Shown: piece by piece, positions 8,795 through 18,866 of the stretch
How the letters are laid out: each line of letters opens with the position of its first letter
Numbering within the stretch: position 1 is the stretch's first letter
NCBI RefSeq assembly: GCF_014596915.1
Contig: NZ_JACVWU010000008.1
Location: forward strand, 1-64,000
Origin: Streptomyces sp. TRM68416
GTDB lineage: Bacteria > Actinomycetota > Actinomycetes > Streptomycetales > Streptomycetaceae
Direction: 5' to 3'
Length of the DNA: 64,000 nucleotides
Program-made: the position numbers and the translations under genes
The notes under the pieces: generated by a model
Told to the model about the DNA's origin: nothing
What the model saw: only the letters and a program-made list of their open reading frames with translations
Database searches by the model: none

Positions 8795-9884
8795 CCGAAC
8801 TGTCCAAGACCGGTGCCGCGGTGGGGGAGCCCGTGAAGGGCCCCTCCGACGCGCCCACCGCGTTCCTCGAAGTCCGCGACCTCAAGGTGCACTTCCCGAC
8901 CGACGACGGCCTGGTCAAGTCGGTCGACGGGGTCAGCTTCAAGGTGGAGAAGGGCAAGACCCTCTGCATCGTCGGCGAGTCCGGCTCCGGCAAGTCCGTC
9001 AGCTCGCTGGCCATCATGGGCCTGCACCGGCTCGGCGCGCGCGGCAAGAACGTGCAGATGTCCGGCGAGATCTGGCTCGACGGCAAGGAGCTCATCTCCG
9101 CCGACCCGGACGAGGTGCGCCGGCTGCGCGGCCGCGAGATGGCGATGATCTTCCAGGACCCGCTGTCCGCGATGCACCCGTACTACACGGTCGGCAACCA
9201 GATCGTCGAGGCCTACCGGGTCCACCACGACGTCAGCAAGAAGGTCGCGCGCAAGCGGGCCATCGAGATGCTCGACCGGGTCGGCATCCCCGAGCCCGCC
9301 AAGCGCGTCGACGGCTATCCGCACGAGTTCTCCGGCGGTATGCGCCAGCGCGCGATGATCGCCATGGCGCTGGTCAACAACCCCGAACTGCTCATCGCGG
9401 ACGAGCCGACGACCGCCCTGGACGTGACCGTCCAGGCGCAGATCCTCGACCTCATCCGGGACCTGCAGAAGGAGTTCGGCTCCGCGGTCATCCTCATCAC
9501 CCACGATCTCGGCGTGGTGGCCGAGATCGCCGACGACGTCCTGGTGATGTACGGCGGCCGGTGCGTGGAGCGCGGCAGCGTGGACGACGTCTTCGAGCGC
9601 CCGCAGCACCCGTACACCTGGGGCCTGCTCGGCTCGATGCCGCGCATCGACCGTGAGACCTCCGACCGGCTCATCCCGGTCAAGGGTCAGCCGCCGAGCC
9701 TCATCAACGTCCCCTCGGGCTGCGCCTTCCACCCCCGCTGCCCGTACGCGGACGTCCCCAAGGGCGATGTCACCCGTACCGTGCGCCCCGAGCTCCAGCA
9801 GGTCGGCACCGGACACTGGTCCGCCTGCCACCTCTCGCCCGAGGACCGTACGCGGATCTGGACCGAAGAGATTGCGCCGAAGCT

Positions 9885-9888
<4 letters not shown>
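8791..9888 (+). CDS. Oligopeptide ABC transporter ATP-binding protein (OppD type)
   Basis: 365 aa, GTG start overlapping the permease stop. Walker A GESGSGKS at 62-69, signature FSGGMRQR at 180-187, Walker B LLIADE at 200-205, H-loop LITHD. The C-terminal oligopeptide-transporter extension with conserved cysteines ([11 protein letters not shown] ... SACH) is present. One of two nucleotide-binding subunits that power peptide uptake. Overlaps the next gene by 4 bp. Confidence 0.95.
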
Positions 9889-11090
<1,202 letters not shown>

Positions 11091-11104
11091 CTCAAGTTCT
11101 GTCG

Positions 11105-11140
11105 AGCCCCCGCCTTGCAATGTAAGGCGGGGGCTGTTTT
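11105..11140 (+). terminator. Intrinsic terminator of the opp operon
   Basis: AGCCCCCGCCTT and AAGGCGGGGGCT form a perfect 12-bp stem around a 7-nt loop, followed by GTTTT. It is one of the few in the window with a U-run and cleanly ends the five-gene operon. Confidence 0.9.
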
Positions 11141-11158
11141 ACAGGTGAGAATGGCAGG

Positions 11159-11815
11159 GTGATCCAGGAGCTCTTCACCCCGTCCGTCCAGCACACGCTC
11201 GACCTGATCGGCATCTTCGTCTTCGCCATCTCCGGCGCCCTGCTGGCGGTCCGCAAGAACTTCGACATCTTCGGCATCGCCGTCCTCGCCGAGGTCACCG
11301 CGCTGGGCGGAGGGCTCTTCCGTGACCTGATGATCGGCGCCGTACCGCCGGCCGCCTTCACGGACCTGGGGTACTTCATCACGCCGATGTTCGCCGCCCT
11401 CCTGGTCGTCTTCCTCCATCCGCAGGTGGAGCGCATCCAGGTCGGTGTGAACGTCTTCGACGCGGCGGGCCTCGGCCTCTTCTGCGTCGCCGGCACGACG
11501 AAGGCGTACGACTACGGCCTCGGCCTCACCGCCTCCGCCGCCCTGGGGCTCGCGACCGCGGTGGGCGGGGGCGTGCTGCGCGACGTGCTCGCCAACGAGG
11601 TGCCGTCGTTGCTCCGCTGGGACCGTGACCTGTACGCGGTCCCGGCGATCGTCGGCGCCGCGATGGTGGCCCTGTGCATCCGCTTCGACCTGCTGAACCC
11701 GGTCACGAGCGCGCTCGCGGCGGTCACGGCCTTCGTGCTGCGGCTGCTGGCGATGAAGTTCCACTGGCGGGCGCCGCGGGCGTGGAACCGGCGGTCGACG
11801 GTGCGCGAGGAGTAG
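11159..11815 (+). CDS. TRIC/UPF0126 family membrane protein (YadS-like)
   Basis: 218 aa, GTG start. Two copies of a three-helix unit are visible, each containing a glycine-rich kink: GIFVFAISGALLAVRKNFDIFG, then GGGLFRDLM; and GLFCVAGTTKA, then GGGVLRDVLANEVP. This internal duplication with GGGxxRD is the hallmark of UPF0126/TRIC proteins, which include trimeric cation channels in eukaryotes and bacterial homologues sometimes linked to glycine or ion transport. About seven TM helices. Substrate cannot be told from sequence. Confidence 0.85.
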   Translation: MIQELFTPSVQHTLDLIGIFVFAISGALLAVRKNFDIFGIAVLAEVTALGGGLFRDLMIGAVPPAAFTDLGYFITPMFAALLVVFLHPQVERIQVGVNVFDAAGLGLFCVAGTTKAYDYGLGLTASAALGLATAVGGGVLRDVLANEVPSLLRWDRDLYAVPAIVGAAMVALCIRFDLLNPVTSALAAVTAFVLRLLAMKFHWRAPRAWNRRSTVREE

Positions 11816-11872
11816 GGTTTCGTGCGCCTGAAAAAGCTACCGCTTAGTAGTTACCTGTTGTACCGTTCAGCC

Positions 11873-12733
11873 ATGCCAGAAGCAGCCTCCGCGCCCGCCA
11901 CCCGGGCCACGATCGGCGACAGCGAGTTCGACCGCGACACCGCCCTCACCCGGCGCGAGCCCGGTGTCTACGACATCGACCTCTCCGCCGGCTGGACGAT
12001 CATCAGCGCCGTCAATGGCGGCTACCTGCTGGCCGTCCTGGGCCGGGCCCTCGCGGACGCCCTGCCGCACGCCGACCCCTTCACCATCTCGGCGCACTAC
12101 CTCACCGCCTCCCAGCCAGGCCCCGCGGTCGTCCGCACCGACGTCGTCCGCACCGGCCGCACCCTGTCCACCGGCCAGGCCTCGCTCTTCCAGTACGACG
12201 ACCAGGGCCGGGAGGTCGAACGCATCCGCGTCCTCGCCTCCTACGGCGACCTGGACGCCCTCCCTGACGACGTGCGCACCACGGCCCTGCCGCCCGCCAT
12301 CCCGCCGATGGAAGCGTGCTTCGGACCGCAGGACAGCCCCGCGCCGGTCCCCGGCAGCTCGGCCATCGCCGACCGCCTGATGATCAAGCTCGACCCGGCC
12401 ACCCTCGGCTGGGCCCTCGGCGCGCCCTCCGGCAAGGGGGAGATGCGGGCCTGGTTCGGCCTCGCGGACGGCCGTGACGCCGACCCCCTCTCCCTGCTCC
12501 TCGCGGTCGACGCCCTCCCGCCCACGGCCTTCGAAATCGGCATCAAGGGCTGGGTCCCGACCGTGGAACTGACCGCTCACGTCCGCTGCCGCCCGGCCCC
12601 CGGCCCCCTGCGGGTCTCGATCACGACCCGCAACCTGGCCGGCGGCTTCCTGGAGGAGGACGCGGAGGTCTGGGACAGCGAGGACCGCCTGGTGGCACAG
12701 TCGCGCCAGCTGGCACGGGTCCGGCTGGGCTGA
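11873..12733 (+). CDS. Acyl-CoA thioesterase-like protein (double hotdog)
   Basis: 286 aa from the ATG at 11873. The pattern SAGWTIISAVNGGYLLAVLGRAL, HYLTASQPGPAVVRTDVVRTGRT, and a second half ending with AEVWDSEDRLVAQSRQLARV is that of TesB-like double-hotdog thioesterases of actinobacteria. An in-frame GTG at 11822, with a GAGGAG site upstream, would add 17 residues. I prefer the ATG because the family starts there and the intervening AT-rich stretch looks like a promoter for a leaderless message. Convergent with a TetR gene, which may control it. Confidence 0.8.
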   Translation: MPEAASAPATRATIGDSEFDRDTALTRREPGVYDIDLSAGWTIISAVNGGYLLAVLGRALADALPHADPFTISAHYLTASQPGPAVVRTDVVRTGRTLSTGQASLFQYDDQGREVERIRVLASYGDLDALPDDVRTTALPPAIPPMEACFGPQDSPAPVPGSSAIADRLMIKLDPATLGWALGAPSGKGEMRAWFGLADGRDADPLSLLLAVDALPPTAFEIGIKGWVPTVELTAHVRCRPAPGPLRVSITTRNLAGGFLEEDAEVWDSEDRLVAQSRQLARVRLG

Positions 12734-12900
12734 CAGAAGGGGTGTGGCGGCCCGACGAGGGGTGCCTGGTGGCGGCGGGCCCGGCTGGGCTGCCTGAAGG
12801 GGCGGTGGCGGGCCCGGCTGGGCTGACCGGAGGGGCGGTGGCGATCCTGGCAGGTGTGTCTGGTGGCGCGGGCCCGGCTGGGCTGGCCGGTGACGCGGGG
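12721..12900. repeat. Degenerate direct repeats between the thioesterase and TetR genes
   Basis: The 12-bp core CCGGCTGGGCTG occurs exactly at 12721, 12781, 12814 and 12874. The first three are followed by an A/G-rich stretch resembling AGGGGCGGTGGCGG; the fourth diverges. The first copy contains the final codons and stop of the thioesterase gene, so the tail of that gene appears to have been copied into the convergent intergenic gap. No open frame uses it. Confidence 0.75.
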
Positions 12901-12935
12901 CCGACTGGGTCGGCCGGAAGAAGAGTCGGCCGGCG

Positions 12936-13562
12936 TCAGTCCAGCCAGTGCTGGCGGCCGATGCTGATCAGGCGCATCCGGCGGGTCGCGATCCGGACGA
13001 CGCGTGCGCGCTCCTCCTCGGTGGCCTCCAGCGCGTCCAGGAACAGCGAGGCGGTCATCAGCATTTGGTCGACGTAGAGGTTGGCCAGCATCAGCAGGTC
13101 GTCGTCGCTCCAGCCGTCGGAGACGGGGTCCTTGGCGAGGGCGTCCTTCACCTCCTCGCCGAACCGGGCGAGTTGGTCCTGGATGGCCTCCCGTACCGGC
13201 TGGACCCCGCCGTGCCGCTCGCGGGCGATGAAGCGGACGTGCGCCGTGTGCGAGGCTACGTGATGGGAGATCAACTCCACGGCGCGCGCTATGCGTTCGT
13301 CCGGGTCGCCGTCCGCTGACACCGTTGTCCGGATCATCGGGTGCAGGCTGCCCAGCGCCTCCTCGACCAGGGCGACACCGAGGTCCGCGGTGGAGCGGAA
13401 GTGGCGGTAGAAGGCCGTGGGGGCGACGCCGACCGCCCGGGTGACCTCGCGCAGACCCAGGCTGCTCAGGCTCTGCTCCTCCAGCAGGGCCAACGCCGCG
13501 TCCAGCAGGGCCTGCCGGGTCTTCTGCTTCTGGGCCTGCCGGATGCCGAGGGTGTGACTCAT
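12936..13562 (-). CDS. TetR-family transcriptional regulator (FabR-like)
   Basis: 208 aa, ATG at 13560-13562. N-terminal HTH (about residues 10-60: QKTRQALLDAALALL, LREVTRAVGVAPTAFYRHF) is a canonical TetR DNA-binding domain; the GIRQAQKQKTRQALL lead-in resembles the FabR/YijC group that controls fatty acid genes. No ribosome binding site precedes the ATG, so the message is probably leaderless. A 15-bp palindrome sits 6 bp upstream of the start codon, indicating autoregulation. Convergent thioesterase and divergent small membrane protein genes are plausible targets. Confidence 0.9.
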   Translation of the reverse strand: MSHTLGIRQAQKQKTRQALLDAALALLEEQSLSSLGLREVTRAVGVAPTAFYRHFRSTADLGVALVEEALGSLHPMIRTTVSADGDPDERIARAVELISHHVASHTAHVRFIARERHGGVQPVREAIQDQLARFGEEVKDALAKDPVSDGWSDDDLLMLANLYVDQMLMTASLFLDALEATEEERARVVRIATRRMRLISIGRQHWLD

Positions 13563-13567
13563 GCCAT

Positions 13568-13582
13568 ACAGTTAACAACTGT
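13568..13582. promoter_or_regulatory. Palindrome at the tetR start, candidate TetR operator
   Basis: ACAGTT-AAC-AACTGT has perfect 6-bp arms and begins 6 bp from the tetR ATG, overlapping the probable -10 region (TTAACT on the reverse strand). Together with a second palindrome 45 bp away it makes a typical two-site divergent control region. Confidence 0.6.
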
Positions 13583-13624
13583 TCTCTGGAATTGCAAAGC
13601 CGTCGGGGCGCTAGACTCGAAGTC

Positions 13625-13654
13625 AGTGAACAAGTGTTGCTACAACCGTTCACT
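13625..13654. promoter_or_regulatory. 30-bp imperfect palindrome, candidate operator
   Basis: The outer arms AGTGAAC and GTTCACT pair perfectly, and inner positions (TGT/ACA and the central G-C) also pair, so 11 of 15 dyad positions match. It lies between the divergent tetR gene and the small membrane gene at 13695. Length and symmetry suit a TetR dimer pair. Confidence 0.55.
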
Positions 13655-13694
13655 CAAATGTAACGAGACGCATCTCGGAGGGGGATCCCATCCC

Positions 13695-13847
13695 ATGCTG
13701 TTCCTCGTCGCCGCGCTCCTGCTGCTGGGCGTCGTCCTGGGCACCGTGGCCCACGCGCCCCTCGGCTTCACCGCCGTCGCCGCCCTCGTGATCGCCACCT
13801 GGCTGGGCATCTTCGCGCTCCGCGAGCGCCACGCCCGCCGCCACTGA
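13695..13847 (+). CDS. Small membrane protein, 50 aa
   Basis: ATG at 13695 with a strong GGAGGGGGA ten bases upstream. The sequence has two hydrophobic helices (LFLVAALLLLGVVLGTVA and FTAVAALVIATWLGIFAL) and a basic C terminus (RERHARRH), so the C terminus is probably cytoplasmic. No known family recognised. Divergent from tetR across two palindromes and 24 bp before a DUF4190-like membrane gene, with which it likely forms an operon. Confidence 0.7.
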   Translation: MLFLVAALLLLGVVLGTVAHAPLGFTAVAALVIATWLGIFALRERHARRH

Positions 13848-13871
13848 CCTCTCCCAGGGAGCTGAGCCACC

Positions 13872-14138
13872 ATGCAACTCACCGCACCGGCCACCCACCG
13901 CACCGGCGTCCGTGACGCCGACGGCATGGCCGTCGCCTCCTTCATCCTCGGCCTCGTGGGCCTCCTCGTCCTCAACGTCTTCCTCGGCCCGATCGCCATA
14001 GCCCTGGCAACCGTCTCCCTGTGGCGCGGCACCGCCCGCCGGGGGCGCGCGTACCTGGGCCTGGGGCTGGGGGTGGCCGACCTCCTGGTCCTGATCGCCT
14101 TCATGCAGGCGGACGGCACGGTGTCCTGGAGCTTCTGA
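13872..14138 (+). CDS. DUF4190-like small membrane protein
   Basis: 88 aa, ATG with GGGAGCTGAG upstream. After a short polar N terminus come two hydrophobic helices separated by a basic loop (SLWRGTARRGRAYLGLGLGV), the DUF4190 pattern seen in many streptomycete envelope proteins. Function unknown. Probably cotranscribed with the preceding 50-aa membrane protein. Confidence 0.75.
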   Translation: MQLTAPATHRTGVRDADGMAVASFILGLVGLLVLNVFLGPIAIALATVSLWRGTARRGRAYLGLGLGVADLLVLIAFMQADGTVSWSF

Positions 14139-14243
14139 GCGGGGGCACGCTTCAGCCGCGGGCAGCCGTGCGCCCACGTGCGCCCGTACCCCCGGTGCCC
14201 GCACCTCTGCTCCACCGACGTGGCCCGTAGAATCGGCGTCACC

Positions 14244-15407
14244 ATGGCTTACCTCGACCACGCCGCGACCACCCCCATGCTCCCGGAGGCGGCAGAGGCA
14301 CTCACCGCCCACCTGGGCATCACCGGCAACGCCTCCTCCCTCCACGCATCCGGCCGGCAGGCCCGCCGCACCGTCGAGGAATCCCGCGAAACCCTCGCGG
14401 AAGCGCTCGGCGCCCGCCCCAGCGAGGTCGTCTTCACCTCCGGCGGCACCGAGGCCGACAACCTCGCCGTCAAGGGCCTGTACTGGGCCCGCCGCGACGC
14501 CGACCCGGCCCGCACCCGCGTCCTGGCCTCCCCGGTCGAGCACCACGCCGTCCTCGACGCCGTCCACTGGCTCGGCGAACACGAGGGCGCCACCGTCGAG
14601 TACCTCCCGGTCGACGGGTACGGCAGGGTCCACCCCGAGGCGCTGCGCGAGGCCGTCGCCCGCAACCCCGCCGACGTGGCCCTGGCCACCGTCATGTGGG
14701 CGAACAACGAGATCGGCACGATCCTGCCGGTCCGCGAACTCGCCGACGTCGCCGCCGAGTTCGGCGTACCCCTGCACGCCGACGCCGTCCAGGCCTTCGG
14801 TCAGGTCCCCGTCGACTTCGCCGCCTCCGGGCTGGCCGCCATGACCGTCTCCGGCCACAAGATCGGCGGCCCGTACGGCATCGGCGCGCTGCTCCTCGGC
14901 CGCGACCACACCCCCGTACCCGTCCTGCACGGCGGCGGCCAGGAGCGCCAGGTCCGCTCCGGCACCCTCGACGTCCCCGCCATCGCCTCCTTCGCCGTCG
15001 CCGGCCGGCTCGCCGCCGAGCAGCGCGAGTGGTTCGCCCGGGAGATCGGCGCCCTGCGCGACGACCTGATCGCCGCCGTCCGCGCCGCCGTCCCGGACGC
15101 GATCCTCGGCGGCGACCCCGTGGACCGCCTCCCGGCCAACGCCCACTTCACGTTCCCCGGCTGCGAGGGCGACTCCCTGCTGCTCCTGCTGGACGCCCAG
15201 GGCATCGAGTGCTCCACCGGCTCCGCCTGCACCGCGGGCGTCGCCCAGCCCAGCCACGTCCTGCTCGCCACCGGCACCGACCCGGACCTGGCCCGTGGCA
15301 CCCTGCGCTTCTCCCTCGGCCACACCTCCACCGACGCCGACGTCGAAGCCCTCGCCAAGGCCATCGGCCCCGCGGTGGAACGGGCCCGCGCGGCGGGCCT
15401 GACATAA
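14244..15407 (+). CDS. Cysteine desulfurase (NifS/IscS class)
   Basis: 387 aa from the ATG at 14244 ([12 protein letters not shown]). A PLP enzyme that removes sulfur from cysteine as an enzyme-bound persulfide. The PLP lysine is K206 in [10 protein letters not shown]; the catalytic cysteine is C329 in [17 protein letters not shown], aligning with IscS C328; H100-H101 and N155 are in place. No iron-sulfur scaffold gene follows. Instead mnmA lies two genes downstream, so the likely job is sulfur supply for tRNA thiolation. Confidence 0.93.
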   Translation: MAYLDHAATTPMLPEAAEALTAHLGITGNASSLHASGRQARRTVEESRETLAEALGARPSEVVFTSGGTEADNLAVKGLYWARRDADPARTRVLASPVEHHAVLDAVHWLGEHEGATVEYLPVDGYGRVHPEALREAVARNPADVALATVMWANNEIGTILPVRELADVAAEFGVPLHADAVQAFGQVPVDFAASGLAAMTVSGHKIGGPYGIGALLLGRDHTPVPVLHGGGQERQVRSGTLDVPAIASFAVAGRLAAEQREWFAREIGALRDDLIAAVRAAVPDAILGGDPVDRLPANAHFTFPGCEGDSLLLLLDAQGIECSTGSACTAGVAQPSHVLLATGTDPDLARGTLRFSLGHTSTDADVEALAKAIGPAVERARAAGLT

Positions 15408-15434
15408 GGGGCGCATCCGCGGGACAATCCGGGC

Positions 15435-15812
15435 GTGAACCTCGTGTCGCAGGTCTTCGCGTCGCTCACCGCCCTGATCCACATCGTGGTGGGACTGGTC
15501 GAGCGCTTCGGCTACACGCGTCCCGCCGTGCGCGTCTTCCTCACCAAGTCCGCCGCGGACGCCCCGGAGGTCACGGTGTGGCGGTCCGGCGTGGCCGTCT
15601 ACAACGTCCTGCTGGGCCTCGGCCTGGTCGCCGGCGTCATCGCGCTGCACACCGGTGACACGACCGTGGGACGCACCCTGATCTTCTACCTGTGCGCCTT
15701 CCTGATCGCCTCCGCCGTCCTCTTCTGGGTCTCCTTCCCGAAGTTGTGGCAGGGCGCCCTGAGCCAGGGGGTGCCGCCCGCGGTCGTCCTGCTGGCGGCG
15801 GCGGCCGCCTGA
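15435..15812 (+). CDS. DUF1304 family membrane protein
   Basis: 125 aa, GTG start. Four hydrophobic segments ([54 protein letters not shown], and a C-terminal Ala/Leu stretch) and the N-terminal H-x3-G-x2-E pattern are typical of DUF1304. Function unknown. Starts 27 bp after the desulfurase stop, so probably in the same transcript. Confidence 0.8.
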   Translation: MNLVSQVFASLTALIHIVVGLVERFGYTRPAVRVFLTKSAADAPEVTVWRSGVAVYNVLLGLGLVAGVIALHTGDTTVGRTLIFYLCAFLIASAVLFWVSFPKLWQGALSQGVPPAVVLLAAAAA

Positions 15813-15816
15813 CCGC

Positions 15817-16482
15817 TCACGCCAGCGCCGCGCGCTCCCGCCGTACGAGCTTCATGTACCGGTCCCAGTCCCAGTGCTCGCCGGGGTCGGTGTGGTCCGT
15901 CCCCGGCACCTCCACGTGGCCGATGATGTGCTCGCGGTCGACGGGGATGTCGTAGCGCGCGCATATCCGGGCCGCGAGGCGGGCCGAGGCGGTGTACATC
16001 TCGTCCGTGAAGTCCTCGGGACGGTCCACGAAACCCTCGTGCTCGATGCCGACGCTCCGCTCGTTGTAGCCGCGGTTGCCCGCGTGGTACGCCACGTCCA
16101 GCTCGCGGATCATCTGCGCGACGTGCCCGTCCTTGCCGACGATGTAGTGCGAGGCCGCGCCGTGTCCCGGGTCCTGGAAGACCTTCACCGCACTGTCGAA
16201 GCTGCCCTGCGTGACATGGACGACCACCATGTCGATGCCGTAGTCGTCGGGCCGGTCCGCGCGCCGCCAGTTCGCCTCCGACGCCGCCACCCACTGGGCG
16301 CCCGCGTAGTCGACCTCGCCCTCCTTGCGCGGCTTCTCCACGCCGGGCATGCGCCACCACAGCCGCCCCAGCTCGTCGCGCGCCAGCACGGCCGTGCCCA
16401 CGGCGGCGGCCGCGCCGCCGACCAGCAGCGCCCGTCGTCCGATGCGCCGGTCGCTGTCCTTGGATGCCTTTCTCGCCCCCAT
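15817..16482 (-). CDS. N-acetylmuramoyl-L-alanine amidase (Amidase_2), probable Tat substrate
   Basis: 221 aa, ATG at 16480-16482. An [19 protein letters not shown] terminus is twin-arginine-like, indicating export. The catalytic domain (about 60-215) has zinc ligands in VVVHVTQGS and [13 protein letters not shown], plus [14 protein letters not shown] and [11 protein letters not shown], typical of Amidase_2/PGRP enzymes that cleave the lactyl-amide bond of peptidoglycan. Divergent from mnmA, with only 60 bp between starts. Confidence 0.9.
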   Translation of the reverse strand: MGARKASKDSDRRIGRRALLVGGAAAAVGTAVLARDELGRLWWRMPGVEKPRKEGEVDYAGAQWVAASEANWRRADRPDDYGIDMVVVHVTQGSFDSAVKVFQDPGHGAASHYIVGKDGHVAQMIRELDVAYHAGNRGYNERSVGIEHEGFVDRPEDFTDEMYTASARLAARICARYDIPVDREHIIGHVEVPGTDHTDPGEHWDWDRYMKLVRRERAALA

Positions 16483-16542
16483 GTGATCGTCAACGGATAC
16501 CCGTGGGCTCCGGTTCCCGCGGACCCGTACTCTGGAAGAGTT

Positions 16543-17667
16543 ATGACTGACACCCCGCAGCGCCCCCTTCGCGTACTCGCCGCCATGTCCGGAGGCGTGG
16601 ACTCCGCCGTCGCCGCCGCCCGCGCCGCGGAAGCCGGCCACGACGTCACCGGCGTCCACCTCGCCCTCTCCGCGAACCCGCAGTCGTTCCGCACGGGCGC
16701 GCGTGGCTGCTGCACCATCGAGGACTCGCGCGACGCCCGGCGCGCCGCGGACGTCATCGGCATCCCCTTCTACGTCTGGGACCTCGCCGACCGCTTCCGC
16801 GAGGACGTCGTCGAGGACTTCGTCGCCGAGTACGAGGCCGGCCGCACCCCGAACCCCTGCCTGCGCTGCAACGAGAAGATCAAGTTCGCCGCACTGCTGG
16901 ACAAGGCGCTGGCCCTCGGCTTCGACGCCGTCTGCACCGGCCACTACGCGCAGGTGATCGTCCGCGAGGACGGCACCCGCGAACTGCACCGCGCCTCCGA
17001 CATGGCCAAGGACCAGTCGTACGTCCTCGGCGTGCTGGACGACAGGCAGCTCGCCCACGCCCTGTTCCCGCTCGGCGACACGGTCACCACCAAGGACGAG
17101 ATCCGCGCGGAGGCCGAGCGCCGGGGGCTGGCCGTGGCCAAGAAGCCCGACTCCCACGACATCTGCTTCATCGCCGACGGCGACACCCAGGGCTTCCTGG
17201 CGAAGCGGCTCGGCAGGGCCGAGGGCGACATCATCGACGAGTCCGGCGCCAAGCTGGGCACCCACGAGGGCGCCTACGGCTTCACCATCGGCCAGCGCAA
17301 GGGGCTCAGGATCGGCACCCCCGCAGCCGACGGCAAGCCGCGCTACGTCCTCGACATCTCCCCGGTGAACAACACCGTGACGGTCGGCCCGGCCGCCGCC
17401 CTGGACGTCAGCGCCCTCACCGCGATCAAGCCGCGCTGGTGCGGCGCCGCCCCCACCGGCCCCGACACCTACACCGCCCAACTGCGCGCCCACGGCGGCG
17501 AGACCGAGGTGACCGCGGAACTGGTCGACGGCGAGCTCCGGGTTACCTTCACCGAGCCGGTCCGCGGCGTGGCCCCCGGCCAGGCCATCGTGCTCTACGA
17601 CGGCACGCGCGTGGTCGGCTCGGCGACGATCGCGACGACCACGCGCGCGACGGCCGGCGTGGCCTGA
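16543..17667 (+). CDS. mnmA: tRNA-specific 2-thiouridylase MnmA (TrmU)
   Basis: 374 aa, ATG at 16543. Thiolates U34 of tRNA Lys, Glu and Gln. The ATP pyrophosphatase loop is SGGVDSA (16-22). Catalytic nucleophile C109 is in NPCLRCN and the persulfide-carrying C208 in [11 protein letters not shown]. The central and C-terminal barrels ([26 protein letters not shown]) are complete. The sulfur donor is presumably the desulfurase encoded upstream. A 223-codon upstream in-frame extension overlaps the amidase on the other strand and is spurious. Confidence 0.95.
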   Translation: MTDTPQRPLRVLAAMSGGVDSAVAAARAAEAGHDVTGVHLALSANPQSFRTGARGCCTIEDSRDARRAADVIGIPFYVWDLADRFREDVVEDFVAEYEAGRTPNPCLRCNEKIKFAALLDKALALGFDAVCTGHYAQVIVREDGTRELHRASDMAKDQSYVLGVLDDRQLAHALFPLGDTVTTKDEIRAEAERRGLAVAKKPDSHDICFIADGDTQGFLAKRLGRAEGDIIDESGAKLGTHEGAYGFTIGQRKGLRIGTPAADGKPRYVLDISPVNNTVTVGPAAALDVSALTAIKPRWCGAAPTGPDTYTAQLRAHGGETEVTAELVDGELRVTFTEPVRGVAPGQAIVLYDGTRVVGSATIATTTRATAGVA

Positions 17668-17673
17668 GAGACC

Positions 17674-18453
17674 CTAACCGCCGAAGAACTCCGCCAGCAC
17701 CGGCCCCAGCACCTGGGGCTCCACCATGTGCGTCTGCCCCTCCAGCACCCGGTACGTGCCCTCGGGCGCCGACTCCGCGACCGCCCGCGCGGCCTCCTGC
17801 ATCCAGGCGGGGCTCGCGCCGCCCGCGACGGCCAGCACCGGGACGGTGAGCGCGGCCAGCCTCGCGTGCGGCACCCCGCCGTCGCCGAGGACCGCCGCGT
17901 CGTGGGCGAGGCTCGGGGCGATCGCCTCCATACCGGGCCACAGGGGGGAGTGGCGGGCGCCCTGGATCATCTCCTCGGCCAGGCCGGTGAGCCGCAGGAA
18001 GAGCTCCACCGCGTCGCCGTTGCGCTGCTGCCCGAGCGCCTCGGCCAGGCGCTCGGTGTACGCGGCCCACTCGGCCTTCCCGCCCTCGTGCACGGCGAAC
18101 GGCGTCTCGTACACGGCCACCTGACGCACCGGCAGGCCGCTCGCCGCCGCCTCCAGCGCCAGCGCGCCGCCCGAGGAGACCCCGCACAGCGCCGCCTCGC
18201 CGCCCGCCGCGTCGATCAGCGCCGCGAGGTCCTCGACCTCGCGGGCGACCTCGTACGGCCCTGTCTCGCCGCTCCCGCCACGGCCGCGACGGTCGTACGT
18301 GACGACGCCGAACCGGTCGGCGAGCACCTCGGCCAGCGGCGCCAGCGTGGCGCCCGTCGACATCGCGCCGCTGACCAGGATGACCGCGGGCCCCTGCCCG
18401 GTGCGCGCGTACGCGAGGGAGGTGCCGTCGCCTGAAATGGTCTTGTGTCCCAT
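17674..18453 (-). CDS. Alpha/beta hydrolase
   Basis: 259 aa, ATG at 18451-18453 (MGHKTISGDG). Alpha/beta-hydrolase fold: oxyanion region VSGAMSTG, nucleophile elbow GVSSG with S93, acid in LTVPVLAVAGG region and a C-terminal histidine in EGQTHMV. Substrate not predictable. Converges on mnmA, 6 bp apart. An earlier possible start six codons upstream is less likely. Confidence 0.85.
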   Translation of the reverse strand: MGHKTISGDGTSLAYARTGQGPAVILVSGAMSTGATLAPLAEVLADRFGVVTYDRRGRGGSGETGPYEVAREVEDLAALIDAAGGEAALCGVSSGGALALEAAASGLPVRQVAVYETPFAVHEGGKAEWAAYTERLAEALGQQRNGDAVELFLRLTGLAEEMIQGARHSPLWPGMEAIAPSLAHDAAVLGDGGVPHARLAALTVPVLAVAGGASPAWMQEAARAVAESAPEGTYRVLEGQTHMVEPQVLGPVLAEFFGG

Positions 18454-18491
18454 GCCGGTACAGAGTGCCACCGGGCGGCGGAACTAACCGT

Positions 18492-18815
18492 TCACAACAC
18501 CTCCGCTTCGTAGAAGCACAGGTGGTCCTTGATCTCGGCGACGTCCGGCTTCGGGTCGGGGTAGGCCCACACCAGGTCCGCGGCGTCCGGGAGCGACCAG
18601 TAGGAGGCCGTGCCCTTGAAGGGGCAGTACGTGTGCGTGTCGGAGGGCGTCAGCAGGTCCAGCCGTACGTCCTCGGCCGGGATGTAGTAGCGCACGGGAC
18701 AGCCGGTCTCCCGCAGGACGAGCGGCCGTTCGCTCTCCGCCAGGACGGTGCCCTCGTGGACCACCCGTACGCGCCGCGTGCCCTGCTCGATCGTGATCGT
18801 GTGTCCATCAGCCAT
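18492..18815 (-). CDS. DUF427 domain protein
   Basis: 107 aa, ATG at 18813-18815. The family pattern is clear: VRVVHEGTVLAESERPLVLRE, YYIPAEDV, THTYCPFKGTASYW and AWAYPDP-like end. DUF427 proteins have a beta-tent fold and unknown function. Divergent from the LOG gene by 51 bp. Confidence 0.85.
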   Translation of the reverse strand: MADGHTITIEQGTRRVRVVHEGTVLAESERPLVLRETGCPVRYYIPAEDVRLDLLTPSDTHTYCPFKGTASYWSLPDAADLVWAYPDPKPDVAEIKDHLCFYEAEVL

Positions 18816-18866
18816 ACCCGGAGAGCGCCCGCGGGGCGCCGGTTCTTCCCGCGTACGGTGGGCTCC

